Origin: Fibrobacter sp. UWB15
GTDB taxonomy: Bacteria > Fibrobacterota > Fibrobacteria > Fibrobacterales > Fibrobacteraceae
Length of the DNA: 64,000 nucleotides
Assembly (NCBI RefSeq): GCF_900177705.1
Contig: NZ_FXBA01000003.1
Coordinates: forward strand, 186,001 to 250,000
Direction of reading: 5' to 3'
The notes beneath the pieces were generated by a model. That model worked only from the letters and a program-made list of their open reading frames with translations. It was not told where the DNA came from and did no database searches. This document shows, piece after piece, positions 16,495 to 25,038 of the stretch (position 1 is its first letter; each line of letters starts with the position of its first letter). Both the position numbers and the translations under genes were made by a program.

Positions 16495-19026
16495 TTAAGG
16501 AACAAAGACCCTGTAACTTGTTCCCATATACCTCAAAATATACATTCCTCGGCGTTCAAGCGCAATAGATAAGTTACTACCCGTTGAAATTTCTCGCTTT
16601 ACCAGATTACCCTGCACATCAAACAGCGTCACAGGCACTCCAGCAGTCAACCCGTAAACATGGATCCAGCCTCTTTCCACCGAGTATTTCAGCAATACGC
16701 TTGCCAAAGGCAGCTGAATCGTTTCAGTCTTCGACGAGGAGCTTTTTTCTTCGACAGAGGAACTCGAACTAATCTTTTCAGAAGACGAGCTTGACAAAGG
16801 AATCGTATCATATACGGCATAAATTGTCGTATCCGAAAGAACGGCAAACGAATCACAATTTACATTCCAGCCTTTAAAAACATATTCATTTAACGAATCC
16901 GTGCAACTGCCGGGATAATAGCGGCCACACAAATGCGCTTCATTTCCATAAATAGAGGTATCCTGCCTACTGTAATCTCGATTAAGGCAAACTGCACTAT
17001 AGGAAACCTGGTATTTTCTGTAAGTCGAATCGTAAAGAGCCTTATAAACCTGATTGTAATGCACTTCGGTTACAGCAGGGCTCCACCCCTTGAACGTGTA
17101 ACGACGCATTAATCCAGTAGAATCGCGGAATAATTCCGGTCCAGAATATTGAGGAACCGTTCCATAAGGAATATTTTTCAATTCTTGTAAAACAACACCA
17201 TTATAATCCAAGAAGGTCACCGTAAAGTCCAGGTTTTCCTTTGCATCAAGAACAGCGTAAATACTGGTATCACTTTTAAATATATGCTGATCAGTAATTT
17301 TTGCAAACGAGTTCCCATTACGATAAGCCCAATAAGCAAGTGATTTTCCATTATCGCCTTCAGGAATACGATCATTCCAAATAGCATGTCCCAGATAATT
17401 CGTATAAAGCGTATCATAAGCAGCATCATTCACATAGCGAACAACCCGATATGTAGGTATTTTATCCATATTTGCAATAAGCGGATACCAATCATCGTAG
17501 GTCCACACACCATTATTCTTTGCAGACCCCATTTGGGTATTTAAAAGCCAGGCATACTTTGCGGAGCGCATTGTCGAAGTCGGAAGCCCCGCATTTTCGT
17601 CATCAAACTTAACAGACAGATAAGTCGAATCATAATGGTTCGAGCTGTGTTTTTTTGTTGAATCCACTATATAATACATCGGCTTATATTTGTCGCCTTG
17701 AAGAAGATTCGAATTTGCCGCATAGGATCCAATGACAGAGCCAGAATCTAGTCCCACAAGACCTCCGACATAGATATTCCTTGACTTGGTAGTCGATGAG
17801 ACACCAACACCCACGATCCATACGGCCGCGCCACAATTTTCTATAACCCCCTGCGGGCCTTGCGTCGCAGAAACGCCGCCAGCCGTTCCTTCCGCCGGCA
17901 AAATAGACACGCCCATCATCTGATATTCTTGTGCATTTTTATTCACCGTGATGTTCGAATTTTTTGTCTGGAACATTCCACTTTCCGTTATATAACCATT
18001 GTTGTACGCAGTAACGCCACCACCATAAGTCGTATAAGACGCAGAGCCCCTTATCGAAGTTGTCATGACAGCCCTTTTGATTGTCCCCAAGTTATATGAG
18101 GCAATACCGCCCGCACTACCTTCGTTATTATAGACAATGCCCCTATTTTCAACATTTTCGATAGAACCATAATTATAGCCGCAAATACCGCCAGCAAAGC
18201 CTATATTCGGCAAATTCACATATTTGAGATTCACTCCATTCTTGACAGAGCCCCTATTTATACCGACCGCGCCGCCTGCATAGCCAATATTAAAGCTAAG
18301 GCTCATTACACCTCTGTTGCGGACATTGAGTTGCGCATCCGATTCAAAGCCGTCAATAACGCCATCATTTATAGCAGCGATATTGCCTGCGATATAGTTG
18401 ACAATGTAGATATTACCGGTTCTCGCACCAGAAGTAACCTTGGAATCTCCCGCGGCAACAACAGAATCTCCGACAAACGAAACATTCTGCAACAAGCCCT
18501 TATTGTAGCCAGCAATTCCACCCACCGCAGAATACAACTGAGGAGCTACAGCGTCTTCTGCAGAAGTATCCGTAATGGTATCGGAACCCGCGTAAACAGT
18601 CTTAATAAAAGACTGTTTCAACGTCAAATTTTTCACAACTCCAGACTCACCCACATAGCGGAAAAAGCCATTCACCAAGGTGTCCAGGTTTCTTTCTTCG
18701 TAAACAGAATGCGCTCCAGCAATCGTTTTTCCGTTACCGTCAAAAGTACCCTCAAAGGCAAGCGAGTCCGAAGGACCAATCGGATTCCAATAGTTGGTAT
18801 CACCCGAAGCCGGATTCCAGAGAACAATGTCATTCTTCAAAACGGCATTAATACCCGTTTTTCCAGAAGCGACTTCTTTCGAAAACCAAGCTAGTTCCTT
18901 TGCAGAAGAAATCTCATAATAAGAATCTCCGCTAGATTCGACGAGTTTGGGTTTTACGGCAACATCAACCCAATCAGTAGCAAAGCTAAAGCTTGCGGCA
19001 AGCAAAAGAGCTACAATTAAAAGCAT
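16495..19026 (-). CDS. Secreted surface protein with GLUG-type repeats and T9SS-like tail
   Basis: The 843-residue protein has a short signal peptide (MLLIVALLLAASFSFA) behind a perfect AGGAGGTTGC site. From about residue 35 it carries a parallel-beta-type region: FEGTFDGNGKTIAG is followed by many GLUG-like repeats (GGIAGYNKGLLQNV, GGAVGINRGSVKNG, GGICGYNYGSIENV, GGVTAYNNGYITES). Next come modules resembling InlB B-repeats (YTFKGWSPAVTEVHYNQVYKALY). A Ser-rich linker and a ~70-residue tail (VTLFDVQGNLVKREI, then GMYILRY) resemble a type IX sorting domain. GLUG proteins are usually adhesins or IgA-peptidase-associated; binding to plant fibre is a plausible but unproven role. Confidence 0.78.
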   Translation of the reverse strand: MLLIVALLLAASFSFATDWVDVAVKPKLVESSGDSYYEISSAKELAWFSKEVASGKTGINAVLKNDIVLWNPASGDTNYWNPIGPSDSLAFEGTFDGNGKTIAGAHSVYEERNLDTLVNGFFRYVGESGVVKNLTLKQSFIKTVYAGSDTITDTSAEDAVAPQLYSAVGGIAGYNKGLLQNVSFVGDSVVAAGDSKVTSGARTGNIYIVNYIAGNIAAINDGVIDGFESDAQLNVRNRGVMSLSFNIGYAGGAVGINRGSVKNGVNLKYVNLPNIGFAGGICGYNYGSIENVENRGIVYNNEGSAGGIASYNLGTIKRAVMTTSIRGSASYTTYGGGVTAYNNGYITESGMFQTKNSNITVNKNAQEYQMMGVSILPAEGTAGGVSATQGPQGVIENCGAAVWIVGVGVSSTTKSRNIYVGGLVGLDSGSVIGSYAANSNLLQGDKYKPMYYIVDSTKKHSSNHYDSTYLSVKFDDENAGLPTSTMRSAKYAWLLNTQMGSAKNNGVWTYDDWYPLIANMDKIPTYRVVRYVNDAAYDTLYTNYLGHAIWNDRIPEGDNGKSLAYWAYRNGNSFAKITDQHIFKSDTSIYAVLDAKENLDFTVTFLDYNGVVLQELKNIPYGTVPQYSGPELFRDSTGLMRRYTFKGWSPAVTEVHYNQVYKALYDSTYRKYQVSYSAVCLNRDYSRQDTSIYGNEAHLCGRYYPGSCTDSLNEYVFKGWNVNCDSFAVLSDTTIYAVYDTIPLSSSSSEKISSSSSVEEKSSSSKTETIQLPLASVLLKYSVERGWIHVYGLTAGVPVTLFDVQGNLVKREISTGSNLSIALERRGMYILRYMGTSYRVFVP

Positions 19027-19085
19027 GCAACCTCCTAATTTTCATCCCATAGAAAATGCCGGGTAAAAATACCCGGCCAAGAATT

Positions 19086-20651
19086 TTACACCTTCTTATA
19101 CAGCAGGTTCACGCCGCCGAAGAGGGCACGCATATTGGCCTTGAGCGTATCGCTAGAGACGCCGCGGCCTTCGACTTCAACGTTGTTCGCCTTCAGCACT
19201 ATGCGACTGAGGCCTCGACCCGCCCACATTTTGTCCTTTTCAGGCACCACGAGCTGACGGTATTTGACGAGTTCCACCGGCATGCCGATTTCGCGCATGA
19301 GCATGAGGGCCGCCTCGATCGGGCCTTCGGCCGTCACGGACTTCACCAAAGATTCGCCATCCTTCTTGAAGTGGAAAATGAAGCGGTTCTCGTCGGGAAT
19401 AACCTCGATGTTGTTGAACACCAGGCGACCGTTCACATTCACGAAATGTTCGCGGAACACATCCAGCACGCGTTCGGCAGACAGTTCGCCTTCTTTTTCG
19501 CTGCAAGCCTTCAGAATCGGCTGCAGTTCGGCGGCTTCGGCAAGAGACATCTTGTAGCCGAACTTCGTGATGATTTCGTACACGGCGGTACGGCCACTCT
19601 GACTTGTAAAGCTGAGCGAATCGTTCTGGTGACGACCGATAATCGAGTAGTCGATGGGGCGGTAGGCACCCTTCTTCATGTCCTTCGTCTTGGAGGCGCC
19701 ATCCTGGTGGATGCCGCTACGGTGCACGATTGCTTCGGCGCCAATCAACGGAGCGCGACTATAGATGCTGATACCCGACCACTGAGAAATCAAGATAGCC
19801 GTTTCGTAAATGCGCTCCATGTGCAAACCTGTCTCGACGCCGGAGTTGTGCAGCGCGACCGCGACTTCGTAGAAATTCGTGTTGCCGCAGCGTTCGCCCA
19901 GGCCGTTCAGCGCGACTTCCAGCTGGGTTGCACCCACGAAGAAACTTTCGACCGTCGCGGCCGTCGCCATGCCCAAGTCGTTGTGGCAGTGTACTGAAAT
20001 CGTGATATTCTTCGGCAGGGCTTCGTACACCTGCTTGATTTGATTTACGTACAGGAACGGACGATAACGTTCGACCGTATTCGGCAGGTTGATGGTCGTT
20101 GCGCCGGCTTCGACCACGGCCTTCAGCACGTCAATCACAAAATCCATGTTTTCGAGGCAGTCGCCAAAATGTTCGGCGCTGAATTCCACATCGCCCTTGC
20201 TACCCACGAGCGATTTTGCAAACTTCACGCAATGCACCGCCTTTTCCTTCACCTGTTCCGGCGTCATGTGCAGCACATGTTCCATCGAGAGCGGGCTTGT
20301 AGCCAGGAACGTATGAATACGCGGATGCGGAGCGTACTGCACGGCCTCCCAGCAGCGCTGGATATCGCTTTCCACGCAGCGGGCCAGGCCCGACACCACG
20401 ATGCGCTTTGCGACTTCGTCGCCCTCTTCGGCCATCTTGGCGGTCAGCAGGGCAAGTTCCTTACACGATTCAAAGTCCATCTCGCTCGAAGCCGGGAAAC
20501 CGACTTCGGCACCCTGCACGCCGAGCTTCAAGAGTTGCAGGTACACGTCCTTTTTCTGGGCATTGTTCCAAGGCTTCGGGAGCGCCTGGTTTCCGTCACG
20601 CAGCGTGACGTCATAGAAGAAGGGTTGTCTTGCATTCGTATTTTCGCTCAT
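19086..20651 (-). CDS. leuA: 2-isopropylmalate synthase
   Basis: The start is the ATG at 20651 (MSENTNARQPFF), which has AAGGAG and a nearer AAGG upstream; the frame is open 10 codons earlier without a better site. The 521-residue protein has an HMGL-like barrel with the metal/catalytic block FYDVTLRDGNQALPKPW and the metal ligands in SVHCHNDLGMA, then GERCGNTNF. A C-terminal region of about 120 residues matches the position of the LeuA regulatory domain. LeuA condenses acetyl-CoA with 2-oxoisovalerate in the first committed step of leucine synthesis. A leucine-codon leader ORF and a terminator lie upstream, so transcription attenuation is likely. Confidence 0.9.
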   Translation of the reverse strand: MSENTNARQPFFYDVTLRDGNQALPKPWNNAQKKDVYLQLLKLGVQGAEVGFPASSEMDFESCKELALLTAKMAEEGDEVAKRIVVSGLARCVESDIQRCWEAVQYAPHPRIHTFLATSPLSMEHVLHMTPEQVKEKAVHCVKFAKSLVGSKGDVEFSAEHFGDCLENMDFVIDVLKAVVEAGATTINLPNTVERYRPFLYVNQIKQVYEALPKNITISVHCHNDLGMATAATVESFFVGATQLEVALNGLGERCGNTNFYEVAVALHNSGVETGLHMERIYETAILISQWSGISIYSRAPLIGAEAIVHRSGIHQDGASKTKDMKKGAYRPIDYSIIGRHQNDSLSFTSQSGRTAVYEIITKFGYKMSLAEAAELQPILKACSEKEGELSAERVLDVFREHFVNVNGRLVFNNIEVIPDENRFIFHFKKDGESLVKSVTAEGPIEAALMLMREIGMPVELVKYRQLVVPEKDKMWAGRGLSRIVLKANNVEVEGRGVSSDTLKANMRALFGGVNLLYKKV

Positions 20652-20723
20652 TTTTTCCTTATCTCCTTGCCTGTCCAACAAGGCTCAAGTTCGTTTTTAC
20701 GTTCAAAAATAGAAATTTGACTT

Positions 20724-20755
20724 AAAAAAAGAACCCGCATCCTCATTGGAGCGGG
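20724..20755 (-). terminator. Candidate attenuator terminator of leuA
   Basis: On the minus strand CCCGCTCC-AATGA-GGA(T)GCGGG forms an 8-bp stem with one bulge, followed by TTCTTTTTTT. It lies after the leader ORF and about 70 bases before the leuA start, with no intervening gene, as in a leader attenuator. Confidence 0.72.
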
Positions 20756-20808
20756 CCTTATGGTTTAAATCCTTGGGTTAAAACTCTAAAATCGTCTTGA
20801 ACCTATGC

Positions 20809-20877
20809 TTAAAAACCGGCTTGCGCTCCAGCGCAACGTCCTAGTAGGTTAATAAGTCGTAGATTCTTCATCATCAT
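20809..20877 (-). CDS. Putative leucine-rich leader peptide of leuA
   Basis: A 22-codon ORF begins ATG-ATG-ATG and reads MMMKNLRLINLLGRC, then GAGCGF-like small residues to a TAA. It contains four leucine codons within seven residues (CTA, CTT, CTA, CTA), three of them CTA. The first ATG lies about 6 bases past the -10 box, so the transcript may be nearly leaderless. Downstream AACCTA (in the Leu codons) can pair with TAGGTT after the stop, and the attenuator terminator follows. This is the layout of a leucine attenuation leader. The ORF is very short, so the call is an inference from position and codon content. Confidence 0.62.
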   Translation of the reverse strand: MMMKNLRLINLLGRCAGAQAGF

Positions 20878-20883
20878 GCCCAT

Positions 20884-20912
20884 AATGTAACAAAATACAA
20901 TATTCTTGGCAA
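20884..20912 (-). promoter_or_regulatory. Sigma70-type promoter of the leuA leader transcript
   Basis: On the minus strand TTGCCA (20912-20907) and TACATT (20889-20884) are separated by exactly 17 bases. The expected start of transcription is near 20877, at the first ATG of the leader peptide. Confidence 0.65.
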
Positions 20913-20921
20913 GGGAAAACC

Positions 20922-20939
20922 CCCGGGGATATCCCCGGG
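20922..20939 (-). terminator. Palindromic terminator after the pectate lyase gene
   Basis: The perfect 18-base palindrome CCCGGGGATATCCCCGGG is followed on the minus strand by GGTTTTCCC. It separates the pectate lyase gene from the leuA promoter. The rest of 20940-21009 shows nothing recognisable. Confidence 0.6.
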
Positions 20940-21009
20940 AGCTACCCCACACAAAGTTCCGATTCAGGACCAAACACCTCAGACATCCTGAACGGAACTA
21001 TATCAAATT

Positions 21010-23106
21010 CTATCGTCTCACAATCTTTTGCTGGTAGGCCTTGCCGCCTGCCACCAGGCGCACCAGGTAAACACCAGGCTTAAGGCTGGACAAATCCACA
21101 CTGGACTGCGACACCGCTTCGGTCGAGAGTTTCACGACATTTCCATTGACCGCGAAAATATCCAAACGGCGGACATTTCCGGTGAAAATCTCGAGGCGGG
21201 CTTCGCCAGCGAGGTAGCGCATCGGCACTCCGGCATAAGCCACCGTCGCGGCAATGCTTGTGGTCGAATCGCCTTCAGCCGAGCTACTGGATTCCGGATT
21301 TTCCACACTGCTCGAGGAATCCAGCTTTTCGCTGCTCGATGAGACCGAGCTAGAAGACTGTTCAGAGGAGCTCGATTCCACGGAACTGCTGGATGCCGGC
21401 GCCACAGAACTGGAGCTTGCATATTCCATGACCTCGCCATTGCTGCCCTTGTAAGCCATCAGGGCGTCTTTCAGTTTCTGGTTCACTTCGTAGGCGGCAT
21501 CGTCCACCGAGTTGTCAAAGGTCCACTTGAAATCACCACCCTGCACGCGGCCCGCATAGGCACGCACATTCGCCATGGCCTGCGCCGGAGTATCCGCCGT
21601 GTAGCTGTACATCACGGAATTGTCGGTATCGAAGTTGTTGTAGGTATTCGCACCGGCATAAGACTTGACCGTATTCGGAACCTTGTCGTTGCGGCTAGAA
21701 ACCACGTAGGCGTCAAAGTCGGCTTTGGTATCGATGGAGCCAGCAGCCGTTTCAGAGCCCTTGAGCACATACTTGCTTGCACCATACGGAATGAACGTGT
21801 AAGAACCTTCCATGTGGTTGTTATAAGCCTTGATCGTACCGCCATCTTCGCTGCTGAATGTCGGATTGTTCTTGGTATCGCGAGTGGTGCCGCCAGCATA
21901 CACGTCGCTTCCCTGCATAGACGTCATCATCGGGTACTTGCAATTACGGAAGTAGTTCGCTTCCATAAACACGGAAGAGCCCTTCGTAGAACCAGCGCCG
22001 TATTTGGCCACGCCATCGTAGTAGTTATTGTACACATGGGCGCTGTAGAAGCGCACGCGCGGGTGGCGGCTATCGGAATGGTCGTACCAGTTGTGGTGAT
22101 AAGTGATGTAGAGACCGTCAGTCGTACCTTCGGAAAGGCCGAGCAAGTTCGACTTACCGTTATCCCAGAAGTGGTTGTAGCTGAAGGTCACGTAGGTGGA
22201 CTTTTTGCAGTCCAAGGCACCATCGCCCTTGACCTGGTCCTTGTCGCTACCCGCATGGCCGTAGAAGAAGTCGCAGTTGTGCACCCAAATGTACTGGTTG
22301 TCCTGCTGCAAGCCAATGTTGTCGCCTTCGTCGGAATCGACATTCATAACACCGATGTTGCGGATTTCAACATCGAAAGCATTCTTGATACGAATGCCCC
22401 AGCCGTTTGCCGTAGCGTCGTTACCGATACCTTCGATCGTCATGGCGCCACCTTCCTTTTTGCCCATGTCAATCAGAATGTCACCCTTGTCGGTCACTTC
22501 GGGGTCGGTCACGTTGCCAATCAAGCGAATGGCGAGCGGACGCGTATCGTAGCCCTTCTTGAACGCCGTCAAGATATTCTGGAGGCCCACGCATTCTGTT
22601 ACGGCACCCTTGCTGCTCGTCACCACATCAAGTTTAATGGTATTCTTGGTCGATTCGGTCACATAGAGAATCACGGCGCCGCTCTTGAGCGTACCATCGG
22701 TCTTGTAAGCACCCGGAACATGGCCGTTGCTAAAAGCGAAGCCCGCGCGATCATGGGCCTTAACGGTCAGGGACTTCGAAGTGGTGGAAGCACCTTCTTT
22801 GCCGCCCTTGACAGAGGCCACCTTGAGCGTGTAGCTACCGGCCTTGAGGCCGACCACGTCAACACGGTACTTGGAGCCGTACTTGCGAACAAGCTGGCCG
22901 TCTACCTTGACATTGCTTGCGCCAGCGCCCGAATAGTAAACATTGTAGCTGTCCGAACCATCGGAAGCCCATTCGGCAAAAGCCGATTCGAGCCAGCCTT
23001 CGGCCTTGTTGATCGACACCTGGGCATAAGCCCCGGCAAATCCGAGAAGTGCCACACCGAGCGCCACTCTAGAAACCATTTTGGAACCTGTCGAAACCAT
23101 ATTCAT
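21010..23106 (-). CDS. Secreted pectate lyase, PL1 family, with T9SS-like tail
   Basis: I start at residue 18 of the open frame (MNMVSTGSKMVSRVAL), giving 698 residues, because the upstream codons overlap AT-rich repeats; the ATG two codons later is equally possible. After the signal peptide (ALLGFAGAYA) comes a short beta domain, then a PL1 right-handed beta-helix: the calcium/substrate block VKGDGALDCKKSTYVTFSYN, YHHNWYDHSDSRHPRVRF with the catalytic-arginine region, and HVYNNYYDG. A Ser-rich linker and a C-terminal GVYLVRLVAGGKAYQQKIV tail of type IX style follow. PL1 enzymes cleave polygalacturonate by beta-elimination, here probably in plant cell walls. Confidence 0.9.
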   Translation of the reverse strand: MNMVSTGSKMVSRVALGVALLGFAGAYAQVSINKAEGWLESAFAEWASDGSDSYNVYYSGAGASNVKVDGQLVRKYGSKYRVDVVGLKAGSYTLKVASVKGGKEGASTTSKSLTVKAHDRAGFAFSNGHVPGAYKTDGTLKSGAVILYVTESTKNTIKLDVVTSSKGAVTECVGLQNILTAFKKGYDTRPLAIRLIGNVTDPEVTDKGDILIDMGKKEGGAMTIEGIGNDATANGWGIRIKNAFDVEIRNIGVMNVDSDEGDNIGLQQDNQYIWVHNCDFFYGHAGSDKDQVKGDGALDCKKSTYVTFSYNHFWDNGKSNLLGLSEGTTDGLYITYHHNWYDHSDSRHPRVRFYSAHVYNNYYDGVAKYGAGSTKGSSVFMEANYFRNCKYPMMTSMQGSDVYAGGTTRDTKNNPTFSSEDGGTIKAYNNHMEGSYTFIPYGASKYVLKGSETAAGSIDTKADFDAYVVSSRNDKVPNTVKSYAGANTYNNFDTDNSVMYSYTADTPAQAMANVRAYAGRVQGGDFKWTFDNSVDDAAYEVNQKLKDALMAYKGSNGEVMEYASSSSVAPASSSSVESSSSEQSSSSVSSSSEKLDSSSSVENPESSSSAEGDSTTSIAATVAYAGVPMRYLAGEARLEIFTGNVRRLDIFAVNGNVVKLSTEAVSQSSVDLSSLKPGVYLVRLVAGGKAYQQKIVRR

Positions 23107-23118
23107 CCATCCCTTTTT

Positions 23119-23234
23119 GAAAATGTTCTCAAATTTCTTCTCAAAATATACACTCAAAACTCAACAAAAGCAATACAGAATTCAATATTTATTTGATATT
23201 TTTAAAGATTTTACATTTCAAAATGTTCTCAAAA
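23119..23234. repeat. Direct repeats upstream of the pectate lyase gene
   Basis: The 14-base sequence AAAATGTTCTCAAA occurs at 23120-23133 and again at 23220-23233, and a shorter TTCTCAAA lies between them near 23138. On the minus strand this reads TTTGAGAACATTTT. The spacing (100 bp) and place suggest operator sites or a small duplication. The rest of the 370-bp gap to 23480 is AT-rich and holds no gene. Confidence 0.45.
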
Positions 23235-23479
23235 ATATAAAAATCCTTAATTTTTTGACAATACAAGCGATCTACAGACATTTTCGATCTGAAAAAGAAA
23301 ACTTGACTGTCACACTGATTCGAAATGCCTAACGGCTTTTCTGAGAAAAAAAAGATTTTTCGTTAGAAAAATCGAATTCGTGTGACAACAAAAGACATTT
23401 CACGTCCCAATCCCATTCTTTCCGTCTATTTTCGCGTAATTTTGCACTTTTCAGGTCAAAATCTTCATATATTGAAGGT

Positions 23480-25033
23480 ATGAAGTTGTTTGTGCGTATT
23501 TTTTCTACCCTTTTGGTGCTTGCGGCATTCTGTTTTGCCGACACCACATCAATCACTCCGGTCGATTCTACAAAGACGGCAACCGACTCGGTCATCACCC
23601 AAGAAACTAAAAAACATGCTGTTTGGATTAAGCTCGAAGGTGACGTAGAACCGTCCATGTACGATTTCTGCGCCCGCGCCATCGATGACGCTCTCCAGGA
23701 AAATCCGGACTACATCGTCTTTGAAATCAACACCTTCGGTGGCCGCCTCGACGCCGCCTTCGACATCGTCGATACCATCATGGCCGTCAAGGGCCCGACC
23801 ACCATCGCGCTCGTGAAAAAGAAAGCGATCAGTGCGGGCAGCCTTATCGCACTCGCCTGTCAAAAGCTTTACATGCTCGAAGCCACCACGATTGGCGACT
23901 GCGCCCCCATCGTGCAGGGTGGCGACGGCACTCCGCAAATCGTCGGCGAAAAAATCCAGTCGCCCTTGCGTGCTAAATTCAGGAACCTTGCCCAGCGTAA
24001 CGGTTATCCGGAGCTCCTGAGTTCCGCCTTCGTTACGCCGGAACTCGAAATTCTCGAACTCACCGCCACGCTCGACAAGGGTAAAAAGTCTCAGCGCGAC
24101 ACCACGCTCATTATCGAAGGCTCCAAGTACAGCGTCCTCGACAGCGCCGCCAAGGCATTCTGGGGCGCCCCGAAGATTCTCGTGAAAGAAGGCGAACTCC
24201 TGACCATGACCGACAAGGAAGCGCAGGAACTCGGATTCTCGAAGGGAACGTTCAAGGACCGTAGCGAATTCGAGACCGCACTTGCCATCGAAAGCCGCAG
24301 CGAAGTCGAGACCACCTTGGGCGAAGATATCGCCTCGGCCATCGCGGCTATCGCGGGAATCCTTTTGATTCTCGGTTTCGGCGCGCTCTACATCGAATTC
24401 AAGACGCCGGGATTCGGCCTGTTCGGCATCATCGGCATCATCCTCATCGGCATCGTGTTCCTCGGGCAGTTCGCACCGCAGCTCGACGGCTACATTCCCG
24501 CCATCCTGCTCGTCGCGGGCGTAGCGCTGTTCCTGGTTGAAATCTTCGTGATGCCCGGAACGTTCCTGTTCGGCGTAGGCGGCATCGCGTGCATGATCTT
24601 GGCACTTGCGCTGTCGTACTCCCCCGCCGACATTCCCGATTACGTTCCCGAAGCTGTCGAAGAATCCTTTGACGCCACCCCCTGGCTGTTCGGATTGCTT
24701 TACATGCTAACCTGCGCGGCGATAGCGCTCGTGTTCCCCATTGCCGCAAGCAAGTACCTGATTCCGCTACTCCCCGAAGGCTGGACTCCTATGCTCAAGA
24801 CCGACCTTGAAACCGCAGCCTCGCCTACCGAAGCCGTGCAAGAAGTTTCTGTCGGCGACGAAGGTATCGCAAAGACATTCTTACGTCCGGTCGGCCAGGC
24901 CCTTATTAACGGAAAACTTTTTGACGTGCAGACCCACGGCGAAATCATCGAAGCCAGCACCCGCATCAAGGTGACCGCCGTACAAGAAGGCCACATCTGG
25001 GTGACGGTTGCTAAAGCTGAAATGGAAGGCTAG
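23480..25033 (+). CDS. NfeD-family membrane-bound serine protease
   Basis: The 517-residue protein has a signal peptide (MKLFVRIFSTLLVLAAFCFA), then a ClpP-like protease domain: FEINTFGGRLDAAFDIVDTI and KKKAISAGSLIALAC, with Ser118 as the likely nucleophile. Four or more membrane helices lie at about 280-420 (AAIAGILLILGFGALYIEF, GIIGIILIGIVFLGQF). A C-terminal OB-type NfeD soluble domain follows (VGDEGIAKTFLRPVGQALINGKLFDV in two blocks). Long NfeD proteins commonly pair with flotillin-like proteins in membrane microdomains. Here the partner floA is 2.3 kb downstream on the same strand, with a FISUMP gene in between on the other strand. Confidence 0.88.
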   Translation: MKLFVRIFSTLLVLAAFCFADTTSITPVDSTKTATDSVITQETKKHAVWIKLEGDVEPSMYDFCARAIDDALQENPDYIVFEINTFGGRLDAAFDIVDTIMAVKGPTTIALVKKKAISAGSLIALACQKLYMLEATTIGDCAPIVQGGDGTPQIVGEKIQSPLRAKFRNLAQRNGYPELLSSAFVTPELEILELTATLDKGKKSQRDTTLIIEGSKYSVLDSAAKAFWGAPKILVKEGELLTMTDKEAQELGFSKGTFKDRSEFETALAIESRSEVETTLGEDIASAIAAIAGILLILGFGALYIEFKTPGFGLFGIIGIILIGIVFLGQFAPQLDGYIPAILLVAGVALFLVEIFVMPGTFLFGVGGIACMILALALSYSPADIPDYVPEAVEESFDATPWLFGLLYMLTCAAIALVFPIAASKYLIPLLPEGWTPMLKTDLETAASPTEAVQEVSVGDEGIAKTFLRPVGQALINGKLFDVQTHGEIIEASTRIKVTAVQEGHIWVTVAKAEMEG

Positions 25034-25038
25034 TTTCG

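Noticed and set aside
20922..20939. Perfect 18-base palindrome as a regulator operator for leuA
   Set aside because: It lies upstream of the promoter and has a T-run on the minus strand, so a terminator for the pectate lyase gene explains it better.
21814..23196. Long plus-strand frame antisense to the pectate lyase
   Set aside because: Composition-driven shadow; the minus-strand frame carries all PL1 motifs.
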